Positions 32,288-39,263 of a stretch of DNA of 45,411 bases are shown piece after piece (positions within the stretch are counted from its first letter, which is position 1; every line of letters begins with the position of its first letter). The notes beneath the pieces are model-generated. The model did no database searches, was not told the DNA's origin, and was given only the letters and a program-made list of their open reading frames with translations. Location: contig CAZNLL010000014.1 in the NCBI GenBank assembly GCA_964573885.1, forward strand, positions 1 through 45,411, in the 5' to 3' direction. Source of the DNA: CAZNLL01 sp964573885 (GTDB taxonomy: Bacteria; Desulfobacterota; DSM-4660; Desulfatiglandales; Desulfatiglandaceae). The position numbers and the translations under genes were made by a program.

Positions 32288-33883
32288 GTGGAACTGGATG
32301 CCATCATCATATCTGAATCCGGCAAGCATGGCCTGACCGGCATCATCCCGGAAAGATTGACCGTAGGGGGCAGGCCTTGCAGTATCCAGGTGGTTTTAAA
32401 CGGCATCAGGCATGACGGTCAGGTCATTCCCCCGATTGCCGGTGACGGGGTGATGAACTGGTGGTCGGCTCCCAAACTGAACGGGATCTTCCTTTTCAGC
32501 TACCTGAGCCGTCGTGATTTCAATGTGGCCCTGATCAATAAGTATTATCCGGAAAGGGAGGAATTTTCTGAGCTCCTAAAGGCCAACCCCCGAGCCATCA
32601 TCATATCCACCTCCTTTATCCGAAGCAGACACGCCCTTGCCGAGCTTATAGATGACATCCGCTCTTTGGCCCCGGATGTCTTCATTATCGTCGGAGGGCC
32701 TTTCATATATTACTCCTACCTGGTGCTTCAGCGCTCCACTGAGAAAGGATATTCCACCGACGGGGTCGAAGACGATTTCCTCTTTTTCAACCAAGACGAT
32801 CCGCGCGCGGACCTCTACATTGTGAGCCTCATGGGTGAAGAGATCCTGGGCGAGGCCTTGGCCCGGATTAAGAGTGACCGGTCCACAGGAGATTTGCCCA
32901 ATTCGGCCCGTCTGGAGGAAGATGGATACCATTTCACCAAGCGGATCAATGACGTCGCAAAGGGCGGGAGAGCGGAGATCGACTGGAATTCCCTTCCCGG
33001 GCGTCTGTTCAACTCAGGGGTGATGCCCCTTCAAGCCAGCAGAGGATGTCCACACAAATGCGCTTTCTGTAATTTTGTAAAGGATCGCAGGCTGTTGTTT
33101 GTAAAACCCCTGGAAAATCTCATGGAGGAGCTGAGAACGGTCAACCGCCGGGGTGCCCGGTATGTCTGGTTTGTGGACGATAATTTTCGCCATGGGAGCA
33201 AGGATCTCAACACCTTTTGCCGGTATATCATAGATGAGGGTATGGATCTTCGATGGATGACCATGGTCCGGGCCGATACCTTAGAGGCAGTGGATATGAC
33301 ACTGCTCCGCGAATCGGGTTGTGTGGAGGTGCAGCTGGGATTGGAATCTGCGGATCCACAAATACTCAAAGCCATGAACAAAAAGGCCGGTCCCGCCCTT
33401 TATGCCGAGGTGGTCCGGCGCGTACTTGAGGTCGGGATCAATTGCTCTTGCTATTTTATTTTTGGTTTCCCGGGTGAAACAGATGAGACGGCCCTCAGGA
33501 CCCGGGCCTTTATCCATGGGCTGGAACACAGCGAGCTCGAAGGGACCCTGTCCTGGAGTTTATTTCCTTTCAGCCTTTATCCTTTGAGCCCCATATATGA
33601 AGTGGAAAAGAGAAGGCAATATGGACTGAACGGGTACCTGCGGCAATGGAGACACAGAAGCATGGATTCCGATCGGGCAGTGGAGCATGTCCGTGCGGCT
33701 TTTCTGGAACTCTCAAACTCCTGCCCCGTCTATAGGGGTGACAACCTGAACGCCCTGCTAAGCCTGAGCCCGAGACAGCGAAAGGACTTCCTTATCACCC
33801 GTCACAAGGTATCCAAGGCGGCAATGAAGGGGGAGATCGGGGAACAGGATATCATGAGGTCTTTTACCGAGGTCTTGTCTTGA
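32288..33883 (+). CDS. B12-binding-type radical SAM protein
   Basis: The 531-residue protein has a Rossmann-like N-terminal half with alternating strands and helices (about 78-140: NVALINKYY, PRAIIISTSF, DVFIIVGGPF) resembling cobalamin-binding domains, though the classic DxHxxG is not seen. A radical SAM domain follows with GCPHKCAFCNF (C254, C258, C261), WFVDDNF, VQLGLESADPQILKAMNKK and FIFGFPGETDET. Such proteins carry out methylations or rearrangements; the substrate is unknown. Start is GTG preceded by AGGGGACAAGG. It fits a cell that makes cobalamin. Confidence 0.87.
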   Translation: MELDAIIISESGKHGLTGIIPERLTVGGRPCSIQVVLNGIRHDGQVIPPIAGDGVMNWWSAPKLNGIFLFSYLSRRDFNVALINKYYPEREEFSELLKANPRAIIISTSFIRSRHALAELIDDIRSLAPDVFIIVGGPFIYYSYLVLQRSTEKGYSTDGVEDDFLFFNQDDPRADLYIVSLMGEEILGEALARIKSDRSTGDLPNSARLEEDGYHFTKRINDVAKGGRAEIDWNSLPGRLFNSGVMPLQASRGCPHKCAFCNFVKDRRLLFVKPLENLMEELRTVNRRGARYVWFVDDNFRHGSKDLNTFCRYIIDEGMDLRWMTMVRADTLEAVDMTLLRESGCVEVQLGLESADPQILKAMNKKAGPALYAEVVRRVLEVGINCSCYFIFGFPGETDETALRTRAFIHGLEHSELEGTLSWSLFPFSLYPLSPIYEVEKRRQYGLNGYLRQWRHRSMDSDRAVEHVRAAFLELSNSCPVYRGDNLNALLSLSPRQRKDFLITRHKVSKAAMKGEIGEQDIMRSFTEVLS

Positions 33884-33986
33884 CCAGGGTCCGCCTTGAT
33901 CCTTAAGCCCTTTCTCCGGCATCATGCCTTACCCGCCTTCAGGGCCGCCCGCAGGCCCTTTCTGTCCATCCATACCTCTTTCTGGA

Positions 33987-34016
33987 CTCTCCCATAGCCG
34001 TTGCTCTATGGGAGAG
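33987..34016. terminator. Perfect hairpin between convergent genes
   Basis: CTCTCCCATAG (33987-33997) and CTATGGGAGAG (34006-34016) form an 11-pair stem with an eight-base loop. It lies 100 bases after the radical SAM stop and 36 before the nitronate monooxygenase stop. No T-tract follows, so a bidirectional termination role is probable but not certain. Confidence 0.55.
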
Positions 34017-34051
34017 CGTGTGAAAACGGTCCAAGGGCTCTGACCAAGATT

Positions 34052-35023
34052 TTACCCCTGGATAACCTTGTTCAACTTCTCTTTGACTGCCATGGCCTCG
34101 TTCACAATGTTTTGAATAAGGTCCGAAACACTGGGGATGTTGCGGATGCGTCCCACCGATTGCCCTGCGGGGTAAAGGCCCTTTTCGAAAGACCCTTCCA
34201 CCCAGCCTGTACGGCTCAAGTCTCCCTTGATCAAAGGAATCAATTCCTCAAGAGAGGCCCCTTCCCCTTCCATATCCAGGACCTTTTCGGCCCAGGGGTT
34301 CTTGAGTACCCGGGCCGGATTCTGGAGGGATTCCATGACCAGAACCGTGTCTGTTTCCCGGGCCTCGACAAACTTCTCCTTAAAGGACTCGTGAACAGGA
34401 CATTCCTTGGTGGCGATAAACCGGGTTCCCATATTCACACCCTCCGCGCCCAGGGCCAGGGCCACCACCAAAGAGCGCCCGTCGCTGAATCCACCACCGG
34501 CAATCAGCGGGGCTTTGATGGCGTCGGCTGCTTCAGGGATCAGGACCAGAGTGGTGACCTTTTCCATGCTGGGGTGTCCTCCGCATTCAGTGCCCACAAT
34601 GGATACGATATCCACTCCCAAGCGGTCCACCTTGGCCGCATCCCTTACTCGGGCGCATTTGTGGATGTGGGTCAGGCCCGCGTCACTGATCATTTTCCTG
34701 AAGGGTTCAGGGTTTCTACCCGCTGTTTCCAGGATTTTCACTCCGGCATTGATCACCGTCTCTATCATCTCTTCTGGGGGTCTGGGCATAAGGGCCGGAA
34801 AAAGGGATACATTTACGCCAAAGGGTTTGTCTGTAAGGTCCCGGGTCTTGCGTATCTCCTCCTCCAGCTCCTCCTGGGTGGGAAAGGATGCAGCTGCCAA
34901 GCAGGCGAATCCACCTGCGTTGGCTACAGCCGCAACAAATTCCGCCCGGCTCAACCACTGCATGGTGCCGCACTGAATGGGATATTCAACGCCTAGAAGT
35001 TCCGTCACTCTTGTCTTTAACAT
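34052..35023 (-). CDS. Nitronate monooxygenase family FMN enzyme
   Basis: The 323-residue TIM-barrel protein has YPIQCGTMQWLSRAEFVAAV at the front, FGVNVSLFP, VGTECGGHPSMEKV with the likely catalytic His, and PLIAGGGFSDGRS and EGVNMGTRFIATKE for FMN phosphate binding. Members oxidise alkyl nitronates, or act as enoyl reductase-like enzymes (FabK). ATG at 35023 is six bases after AAAGGAG; the ATG at 35029 is too close. It lies downstream of the MarR gene on the same strand and is probably its target or partner. Confidence 0.9.
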   Translation of the reverse strand: MLKTRVTELLGVEYPIQCGTMQWLSRAEFVAAVANAGGFACLAAASFPTQEELEEEIRKTRDLTDKPFGVNVSLFPALMPRPPEEMIETVINAGVKILETAGRNPEPFRKMISDAGLTHIHKCARVRDAAKVDRLGVDIVSIVGTECGGHPSMEKVTTLVLIPEAADAIKAPLIAGGGFSDGRSLVVALALGAEGVNMGTRFIATKECPVHESFKEKFVEARETDTVLVMESLQNPARVLKNPWAEKVLDMEGEGASLEELIPLIKGDLSRTGWVEGSFEKGLYPAGQSVGRIRNIPSVSDLIQNIVNEAMAVKEKLNKVIQG

Positions 35024-35088
35024 GGGCATCTCCTTTCTTGAAATGATTCATCGCTTTATAAAAAGGGGGACAGGGGCTGCATCTTGGA

Positions 35089-35205
35089 CTATATCTCCTC
35101 ATACAAGCCCCTCATCTCCGAAGGCATGGCCTTGAGACGTTGCCTGGCCTTTTCCGGAGAAACGGCCTCAAGGGAGCCATCCTTTAGCCATTCTTTTATT
35201 CTTTA
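35089..35205 (-). other. Coding-like stretch after marR, shifted frame
   Basis: On the minus strand, overlapping the marR stop, an open stretch in another frame reads RIKEWLKDGSLEAV then SPEKARQRLKAMPSEMRGLY and a TAG at 35091. It has protein-like composition and codon use but no start codon of its own. It could be a C-terminal extension of MarR lost by a frameshift, a decayed gene, or chance. Confidence 0.35.
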
Positions 35206-35609
35206 AGGTCCCTGAGCAGCCGTTTCAGGAGGACCTTTTCCTCGAGTGTAAATTTCTTAAGGAGGTCTTCATCGGCCTCTTCTTTTATCTTCAACAGGGT
35301 CCTTTGCAAGCCGTTCGCCCGTTCCGAAAGGTGGATGCGCAAGGCCCTTTTGTCGTGGTGATCCGCCTCTTTGAGTATCCATTTTTTTTCGGCCAGGCGG
35401 TCAAGCACCCCGGAAAGGGTGGCGCTGTCCAGGACCAGCTTTTTGCCGATATCTCCGGCTGTGACCCCTTCCTTGTCCCATAGCACTTCAAGGATCAAAT
35501 ATTGGATGGGTGTAAGGCCGTAGTCCTGAAGGCGCCTTTTGAAGTTTCCGTGGGCCTTCTGATAGGCCTTGGCCAGGAGGAATATGATACATTCGTTATA
35601 TGAAGCCAT
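35196..35609 (-). CDS. MarR family transcriptional regulator
   Basis: The 137-residue protein has the winged-helix pattern of MarR: LTPIQYLILEVLWDKEGVTAGDIGKKL, LDSATLSGVLDRLAEKKWI and the wing ADHHDKRALRIHLSERA with the typical D-x-R. Such dimers repress nearby genes until a phenolic or other small ligand binds. Its own promoter region contains an operator-like palindrome (35621-35635), so it probably controls itself and the nitronate monooxygenase gene downstream. Confidence 0.93.
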   Translation of the reverse strand: MASYNECIIFLLAKAYQKAHGNFKRRLQDYGLTPIQYLILEVLWDKEGVTAGDIGKKLVLDSATLSGVLDRLAEKKWILKEADHHDKRALRIHLSERANGLQRTLLKIKEEADEDLLKKFTLEEKVLLKRLLRDLKE

Positions 35610-35620
35610 GGAAAAATACC

Positions 35621-35661
35621 TTGTATACTACATAATAGGCCAGGCGGTCTTTCCCCGTCAA
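35621..35661 (-). promoter_or_regulatory. marR promoter with overlapping MarR-type operator
   Basis: On the minus strand TTGACG (35661-35656) and TATTAT (35637-35632) are 18 bases apart. Overlapping the -10 box and start site lies TTATGTA-G-TATACAA (35635-35621), an imperfect palindrome matching at five of seven positions per arm, of the size MarR dimers bind. It ends 12 bases before the marR ATG. Confidence 0.6.
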
Positions 35662-35730
35662 GAGGGAAAAGGATCGGTTCCCAATGAAAGGCCCGGCTGA
35701 ACCGAAGCGGCTCCCAGGGGGGGTGTAGAG

Positions 35731-36945
35731 GTGCCAGGAAAGGTACCCTGGGGAATGACCACCGATTTGACACCTAGATTCTTCTCACATAGAATAGCCC
35801 CCATGAGTCGGGGAAGAAGGGACATTTGCCGCTGTATCCGCCCAAGCCGAGGGGCAAGACTCGCAGCCTTGTTGGTCTTTTTCTTGGTGAATGCCCCCCT
35901 GGTTTTAAAGGCGGAGGAGGGCGTCTCCATCCCGGTTACCCCGGAGGCGGTGGACGCGGAAAAGGAGGAGGCCCAAAAAGAGGCGGGAGCCTTTCTCAAG
36001 CAATTAGCAGCCAAGCCCGTCTCCAAAATCGCTTCCATTATCCTTCTCTACGACGTGCACATGGACTTGCGGGGTTATGTTAAAGCAAGGATGCGGGTGA
36101 CCCTGGAGATGAGAAGGGTCGGACCAGGCTATACCTCCGGGTTCAGTCTCACAGAGCCCGTGGGCAAAGATCTGTGGAGCCGATTCGCCCTGTTTGTGTA
36201 TGGGAGGCACACCGCAGAATACAAGGAAATGGTCAAAGGGATTGAGACGCGGTTTGAGGAAACATTTCGCCTGGAAACCGGGCGGTTCATGACGGAAATA
36301 TTCCGGGAGGTCCTCCCTGAAGAAAAGGCCTATAAGAATCAAACCGGTATGAAGGTGCGTTTTGACTATGGGGAAGGCCTGGTCAAGTTTTGGCAGGATC
36401 AGCGCAAAAAGGATTTCAGCCGTACCCTGGTTTATACCAACCAAGCCGGCCCTCTCACCACTTTTTTCAATTTTCTCCTCTTTGAAAAGCCAGAAACGGA
36501 ATTACATATTATTAATGCCATGAAAGAGGTGGAAGATCTCTCTTCGCGGGAGGAGACCCTTTCCACCAAGAAGAAGGTCACCTTTGTATTCAGCACGGAG
36601 GTGGTCAGGTTGGAGCCCAATAAGACGGGAAGGCATCAGCAATATCCTTTCGCCGTCTACTTTCAGACCGAGAATTACCTGGATATTGTCTATGGCAAGA
36701 ACATCTTTTACCGTCTCGCCCATGATCGAGTGCGAAATGTGAAGGTTCCCTATTCGGTGCTCTTGGATGGGATTATCAGCAAGACAAAGATGAGGGAAAA
36801 GGCGCGTAAACTGAGAGAACTCAGGGAACGGCCCCTGAGTCGTGAACTCTACGAAGAGGAACTCAAGGTGATCCAGGAAATCGACGAGTTGGCCGCGAGG
36901 GACGTAGAGGTTTACCTCGAGGGTGCCCAGGTGAAGTATCAATAG
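35731..36945 (+). CDS. Exported protein of unknown function
   Basis: The frame gives 404 residues from GTG at 35731 (AGGGGGG eight bases upstream); ATG at 35755 or 35803 are alternatives. A hydrophobic stretch LAALLVFFLVNAPLVL followed by KAEE looks like a signal peptide, which the start at 35803 would place most naturally. The mature part is rich in charged residues, with helices and strands and no motif I know. It ends in a charged helical tail. I do not recognise a family. It is divergent from marR, sharing a 121-base spacer. Confidence 0.75.
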   Translation: MPGKVPWGMTTDLTPRFFSHRIAPMSRGRRDICRCIRPSRGARLAALLVFFLVNAPLVLKAEEGVSIPVTPEAVDAEKEEAQKEAGAFLKQLAAKPVSKIASIILLYDVHMDLRGYVKARMRVTLEMRRVGPGYTSGFSLTEPVGKDLWSRFALFVYGRHTAEYKEMVKGIETRFEETFRLETGRFMTEIFREVLPEEKAYKNQTGMKVRFDYGEGLVKFWQDQRKKDFSRTLVYTNQAGPLTTFFNFLLFEKPETELHIINAMKEVEDLSSREETLSTKKKVTFVFSTEVVRLEPNKTGRHQQYPFAVYFQTENYLDIVYGKNIFYRLAHDRVRNVKVPYSVLLDGIISKTKMREKARKLRELRERPLSRELYEEELKVIQEIDELAARDVEVYLEGAQVKYQ

Positions 36946-37067
36946 GGAATATGGTCAGACTTAGGGCTTGGCCCAATGATCCAAAGGGCGTAAGATGTTC
37001 AGGCATTTGGGGGCTCTTGGCCGTTAAGGGCGGGAAAAATTAACCATCTGTTTTCCGGGGAGGTCCT

Positions 37068-38132
37068 ATGAATATCCTGGATGAGAAATTTGGTGAGTTC
37101 CAGAAAATGCCTGTAGAGGCGAAGATCTTATGTTTTCAGAGGGAAGGCCATCTTTTCGACATGATCATCTCCCAGCAGTTGAATCGGGAAATCCTGGACG
37201 ATATCTACAAGATCACCAATCAGCTGAGGCACATATCCAAGACCAGGGCCGGGGCCCTTTTTCTCCAGGAAACCCTGCGTTATAAACGGGCCATGCTCTT
37301 TTTTGCCCAGCCCTCCTCCAGGACATATCTTTCCTTTGAAAACGCCTGCCATATCCTGGGTATGCGGACCTCCGAGATTCGTGACACCCGGGTCTCCTCC
37401 GAGGTGAAGGGGGAGAGCAACGATGACAGCCTGCGCACCTTTTCCTCCTACACGGATCTCATCATTATGAGACACCGGGAAAAGGATATGTCCGAACGGG
37501 CGGCATGGCTTCTCAATACTTATAGTAACCGGGCTGTTCCCGTTATAAATGGGGGCTCAGGACATGACCAGCACCCCACCCAGGCCATTCTTGATGTGTA
37601 CACACTGCAACGCTCTTTTGACAGTCAGGGGGGCCTTGAGGGCAAGACGATACTTATGTGTGGGGACCTAAAAAGGGGAAGGACCGTTAGATCCTTGAGC
37701 TATCTCATGAAAAACTTTGAGGGTGTTAAGATCATTTATGCGTCTCCCGAGGCCTTTCAGATGGAGCAGGATGTGCGTGATTTTCTGGAAAGGCAGAACA
37801 TCCCCTACCGGATAGAAACCGGGTCTCTGGAAAAAGTGCTGCCTGACGCCGATGCGGTGTATATGACCAGAATTCAGGATGAACTTGATACGGTGGCGGG
37901 GGAATCCAGCAAGATAGACACCTCTAAATTCAAATTACGCCTTTCAGCCATGTCCAAAGTAAGACCCAACGCAGTGATTATGCACCCCTTCCCGAGGAGA
38001 GATGAAATTGATGTGGCCATAGACCCTGATCCCCGGGCCATGTACTGGAGGCAGGAACGTAACGGGATGTGGACGAGAGCGGCCCTGATTGCCTATATAT
38101 TCAGGGTCCATGATGAGATCCTGAATTACTGA
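37068..38132 (+). CDS. pyrB: Aspartate carbamoyltransferase, divergent
   Basis: PyrB makes carbamoyl-aspartate in pyrimidine synthesis. The 354-residue protein has both halves of the fold: PSSRTYLSFENAC (residues 82-94) for carbamoyl phosphate, GGSGHDQHPTQAILD (162-176), and MHPFPRRDEI near 307. The canonical PSTRT is PSSRT and the preceding E is Q. It is about 45 residues longer than the E. coli catalytic chain, mostly at the N-terminus. No pyrI regulatory gene follows. GGGGAGG lies four bases before the ATG, next to a GGAAAA/TTTTCC stem (37033-37056). A related carbamoyltransferase is possible. Confidence 0.85.
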   Translation: MNILDEKFGEFQKMPVEAKILCFQREGHLFDMIISQQLNREILDDIYKITNQLRHISKTRAGALFLQETLRYKRAMLFFAQPSSRTYLSFENACHILGMRTSEIRDTRVSSEVKGESNDDSLRTFSSYTDLIIMRHREKDMSERAAWLLNTYSNRAVPVINGGSGHDQHPTQAILDVYTLQRSFDSQGGLEGKTILMCGDLKRGRTVRSLSYLMKNFEGVKIIYASPEAFQMEQDVRDFLERQNIPYRIETGSLEKVLPDADAVYMTRIQDELDTVAGESSKIDTSKFKLRLSAMSKVRPNAVIMHPFPRRDEIDVAIDPDPRAMYWRQERNGMWTRAALIAYIFRVHDEILNY

Positions 38133-38167
38133 TCCCCAAGAAGGTATCCAGGAAAAGGCTATTGGTT

Positions 38168-38196
38168 TTGACGGGGTAGGAAATCTCTGGTATAAC
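38168..38196 (+). promoter_or_regulatory. Predicted promoter of the response regulator gene
   Basis: TTGACG (38168-38173) and TATAAC (38191-38196) match the consensus at five of six positions each with 17-base spacing, one of the best promoters in the window. The leader would be about 46 bases. Confidence 0.7.
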
Positions 38197-38248
38197 CCTG
38201 ATTGCCTGTAAACAGGGAAAGAGATCACGAAAGGAGGTTAAGGGAGCG

Positions 38249-38755
38249 ATGAGTACGGAAAGCCTCTTGAAAGACAAACACATTCTGGTGGTTGATGATG
38301 AGCCTGACGTGCTTGCAACCGTGGAAGAGGAGTTGGATATGTGCCTGATTCAAAAGGCAACCGACTATGATACGGCCCTCCAATACCTCCTGAGTTATAC
38401 CTATGATGTTGTTATCCTTGACATTATGGGTGTAAATGGTTTTGAACTCCTGCAGAACGCTGTTTCCAGGGGTTTTCCAACGGTCATGCTCACGGCCCAT
38501 GCCCTTACCCCAGAGGCCTTGAAAAAGTCCATTAAGTTGGGTGCTGTTTCTTTCCTGCCCAAGGAGAAGATATCTGAGCTCAGGGAATTTCTCGAGTATG
38601 TGATCACAGAGGGCGGAAAAGGGGCCTGGAAAAGGCTTTTTGACAGATTGGGCGGCTATTTCAACAAACGATTCGGTCCGGACTGGAAGGAAAGGGACAA
38701 GTTCTTCAAGGAATTTGAAGAGGAATTGAAACAAAGTATTGAAGGACAGGCCTGA
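38249..38755 (+). CDS. Single-domain response regulator
   Basis: The 168-residue protein is a receiver domain (residues 9-125) with the acidic pair D16-D17, phospho-acceptor D58 in VVILDIMG, TAH at 82-84 and K105 in FLPKEK. The last 40 residues form a basic, probably helical tail (WKRLFDRLGGYFNKRFG) with no output domain. It would act by protein contact. No kinase gene is adjacent. AAAGGAGG lies upstream of the ATG. Confidence 0.92.
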   Translation: MSTESLLKDKHILVVDDEPDVLATVEEELDMCLIQKATDYDTALQYLLSYTYDVVILDIMGVNGFELLQNAVSRGFPTVMLTAHALTPEALKKSIKLGAVSFLPKEKISELREFLEYVITEGGKGAWKRLFDRLGGYFNKRFGPDWKERDKFFKEFEEELKQSIEGQA

Positions 38756-39065
38756 AAGGGCTCAATAGCTCCAAAATGATCCCTTTCCCGGATTAGAAAA
38801 GGGCTTCCACCCCCACTTCCTGCCACCGCTTTGTGCCTTTCTATTGGGCCCTCTCCTTTGGCGCTCAAAGATACAGCCCTTCCCTGTGGTCCCTCCCGGG
38901 CCGTGCTGACACCCTTGCCATTGAAAACCCTTTAAGGGGCATTATTTTATATTCAATATGACAGGCCCGGCCACTACGCTCCCCTCGACTACGCTCGGGG
39001 CAGGCGGGGCAGGCAGGCGGGGAACTTGGCATGCAGAACCCCAACAAAGGCAAAAGGAGGCTTCT
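38756..39065. other. 310-base spacer without a gene
   Basis: It holds a CCCTTT/AAAGGG inverted repeat shortly after the response regulator stop, a CCCTTTAAGGG palindrome near 38930, and the GC-rich repeat at 38963-39033. No convincing copper-type operator was seen before copZ. Confidence 0.5.
38963..39033. repeat. GC-rich intergenic repeat with doubled CTACGCTC
   Basis: CACTACGCTC and GACTACGCTC recur 15 bases apart, followed by CAGGCGGGG-type units in tandem (38999-39022). Translated on the minus strand it gives PERSRGERSGR, a peptide I recall as a common false product of a dispersed non-coding repeat in environmental bacteria. It ends about 30 bases before copZ. Confidence 0.55.
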
Positions 39066-39263
39066 ATGAGCACCATCAAGATAAAGGGTATGTCCTGTGA
39101 GCACTGTGTCAAGGCCGTTTCCGAGGCCTTGGAGGGTATTAAGGGAATAAAGAACGTCCGGGTCGACCTCTCCAGTGGTGAGGCCACCTTTGAGGAAGAG
39201 GGCGCTTTAGATATGAGCCTTGTAAGAGAGGCAATCAGGAAGGCGGGTTACGAGGTTGTCTGA
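39066..39263 (+). CDS. copZ: Copper chaperone, heavy-metal-associated domain
   Basis: At 65 residues it is a single HMA ferredoxin-like fold with the metal-binding GMSCEHC motif near the N-terminus and VRVDLSSGEATF after it. It delivers Cu(I) to the neighbouring ATPase. ATG at 39066 has AAGGAGG five bases upstream. Its last eight bases overlap the copA start, giving coupled translation. Confidence 0.92.
   Translation: MSTIKIKGMSCEHCVKAVSEALEGIKGIKNVRVDLSSGEATFEEEGALDMSLVREAIRKAGYEVV

Noticed and set aside
34001..34996. Long plus-strand open frame of 331 codons
   Set aside because: It lies fully antisense to the well-supported nitronate monooxygenase gene and has no domain logic; it reflects codon bias.
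38865..39104. Minus-strand frames giving PERSRGERSGR-type peptides
   Set aside because: Product of a GC-rich non-coding repeat, with no ribosome site, overlapping copZ.
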